Positions 63,897 to 64,000 of a DNA stretch of 64,000 bases are shown here, piece by piece. Position numbers and translations under genes: made by a program. The notes under the pieces are model-generated. The model saw only the letters and a program-made list of their open reading frames with translations, had not been told where the DNA came from and made no database searches. The stretch is taken from assembly GCF_900112975.1 (NCBI RefSeq), contig NZ_FONQ01000007.1:1-64000 (forward strand), in the 5' to 3' direction. The DNA comes from Flavobacterium xueshanense. GTDB taxonomy: Bacteria; Bacteroidota; Bacteroidia; Flavobacteriales; Flavobacteriaceae. How positions within the stretch are numbered: position 1 is the stretch's first letter; each line of letters begins with the position of its first letter.

Positions 63897-64000
63897 TTAT
63901 TTTTTTATTTCAACTTTTGCTTCGCCACCAGAAACATTTATGCTAGTCTTCGTTTTTCCATCTTTGGTGGTAACGTTTACACCTTCTGTACTTATCGTTA
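63897..64000 (-). CDS. C-terminal end of an unidentified protein (partial)
   Basis: The minus strand from the window edge reads about 33 codons to a TAA at 63897-63899. The protein is rich in short beta-like motifs (EGVNVTTKDGKTKTSINVSG and EAKVEIKK). The alternating polar/hydrophobic pattern suggests a beta-rich extracellular domain, but the family cannot be named from this fragment. The gene continues beyond the window. Confidence 0.5.
   Translation of the reverse strand, partial: TISTEGVNVTTKDGKTKTSINVSGGEAKVEIKK

Noticed and set aside
1-64000. CRISPR arrays, prophage genes or a toxin-antitoxin/defence system
   Set aside because: No regularly spaced repeats, phage structural genes, nucleases or antitoxin-like pairs were seen anywhere in the window.

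Overview
The window looks like a piece of a Flavobacterium (or close Bacteroidota) chromosome. It is AT-rich, genes lack strong Shine-Dalgarno sites, and promoter boxes follow the Bacteroidota TTTG / TAnnTTTG pattern. It also carries a type IX secretion gene (porQ) and many genes in typical flavobacterial arrangements (lon-porQ-cmk, glgA-glgC-glgB, aldehyde dehydrogenase-DUF779-AraC).

Layout. 1-300: probably the last bases of a 23S rRNA gene, then a complete 5S rRNA gene and its terminator, i.e. the end of an rRNA operon. 300-1870: a decayed ISAon1-type (ISL3-like) insertion sequence that appears to have cut the 5' part off a DUF1232 gene. 2.0-5.7 kb: a lipid-anchored amidase, a decayed endonuclease III gene, msrB and an alpha/beta hydrolase. 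5.8-13.1 kb: glycogen synthesis (glgA, glgC, glgB) followed by a family 31 alpha-glucosidase. 13.2-25.2 kb: housekeeping and envelope genes (M48 lipoprotein protease, two MFS carriers, Lon, PorQ, Cmk, ribosomal protein S1, a secreted fasciclin protein). 25.3-31.9 kb: pheT, an aldehyde dehydrogenase with DUF779 partner and AraC regulator, and a bestrophin-like channel. 31.9-37.5 kb: a complete RND efflux operon. 38-40 kb: recG. 40.3-41.3 kb: a dead IS630 element.

41.4-63.7 kb is the most interesting stretch. It is an almost entirely minus-strand block combining stress and envelope proteins (OmpA with calcium-binding type-3 repeats, Dps, a truncated DUF892 ferritin-like protein, a 64-residue two-helix membrane protein), central and fermentative metabolism (class I aldolase FbaB, Old Yellow Enzyme reductase, aldehyde dehydrogenase, D-lactate dehydrogenase) and a signalling module (two paralogous hybrid kinases with HPt domains, a CHASE3 kinase with three receivers, CheR, a decayed CheB, a lone receiver, a small AraC regulator). 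Four genes here (ompA-like, dps, DUF892, 64-aa protein) share a cis-element: a TGTGAAWGATRYAAC-like box exactly 42 bases upstream of a TAnnTTTG-like -7 box, with no good -33 box. This points to one common activator; the local AraC protein or the phosphorelay are candidates.

Decay is a second theme: two IS relics, endonuclease III, CheB, a DUF1232 fragment, a GIN-domain fragment and a shortened DUF892 gene. Several decayed genes are too broken to show as long open frames and were found by reading the translated gaps. Two REP-like hairpins flank rpsA and a palindromic MITE-like element lies near 46.6 kb. The window ends inside an unidentified minus-strand gene.
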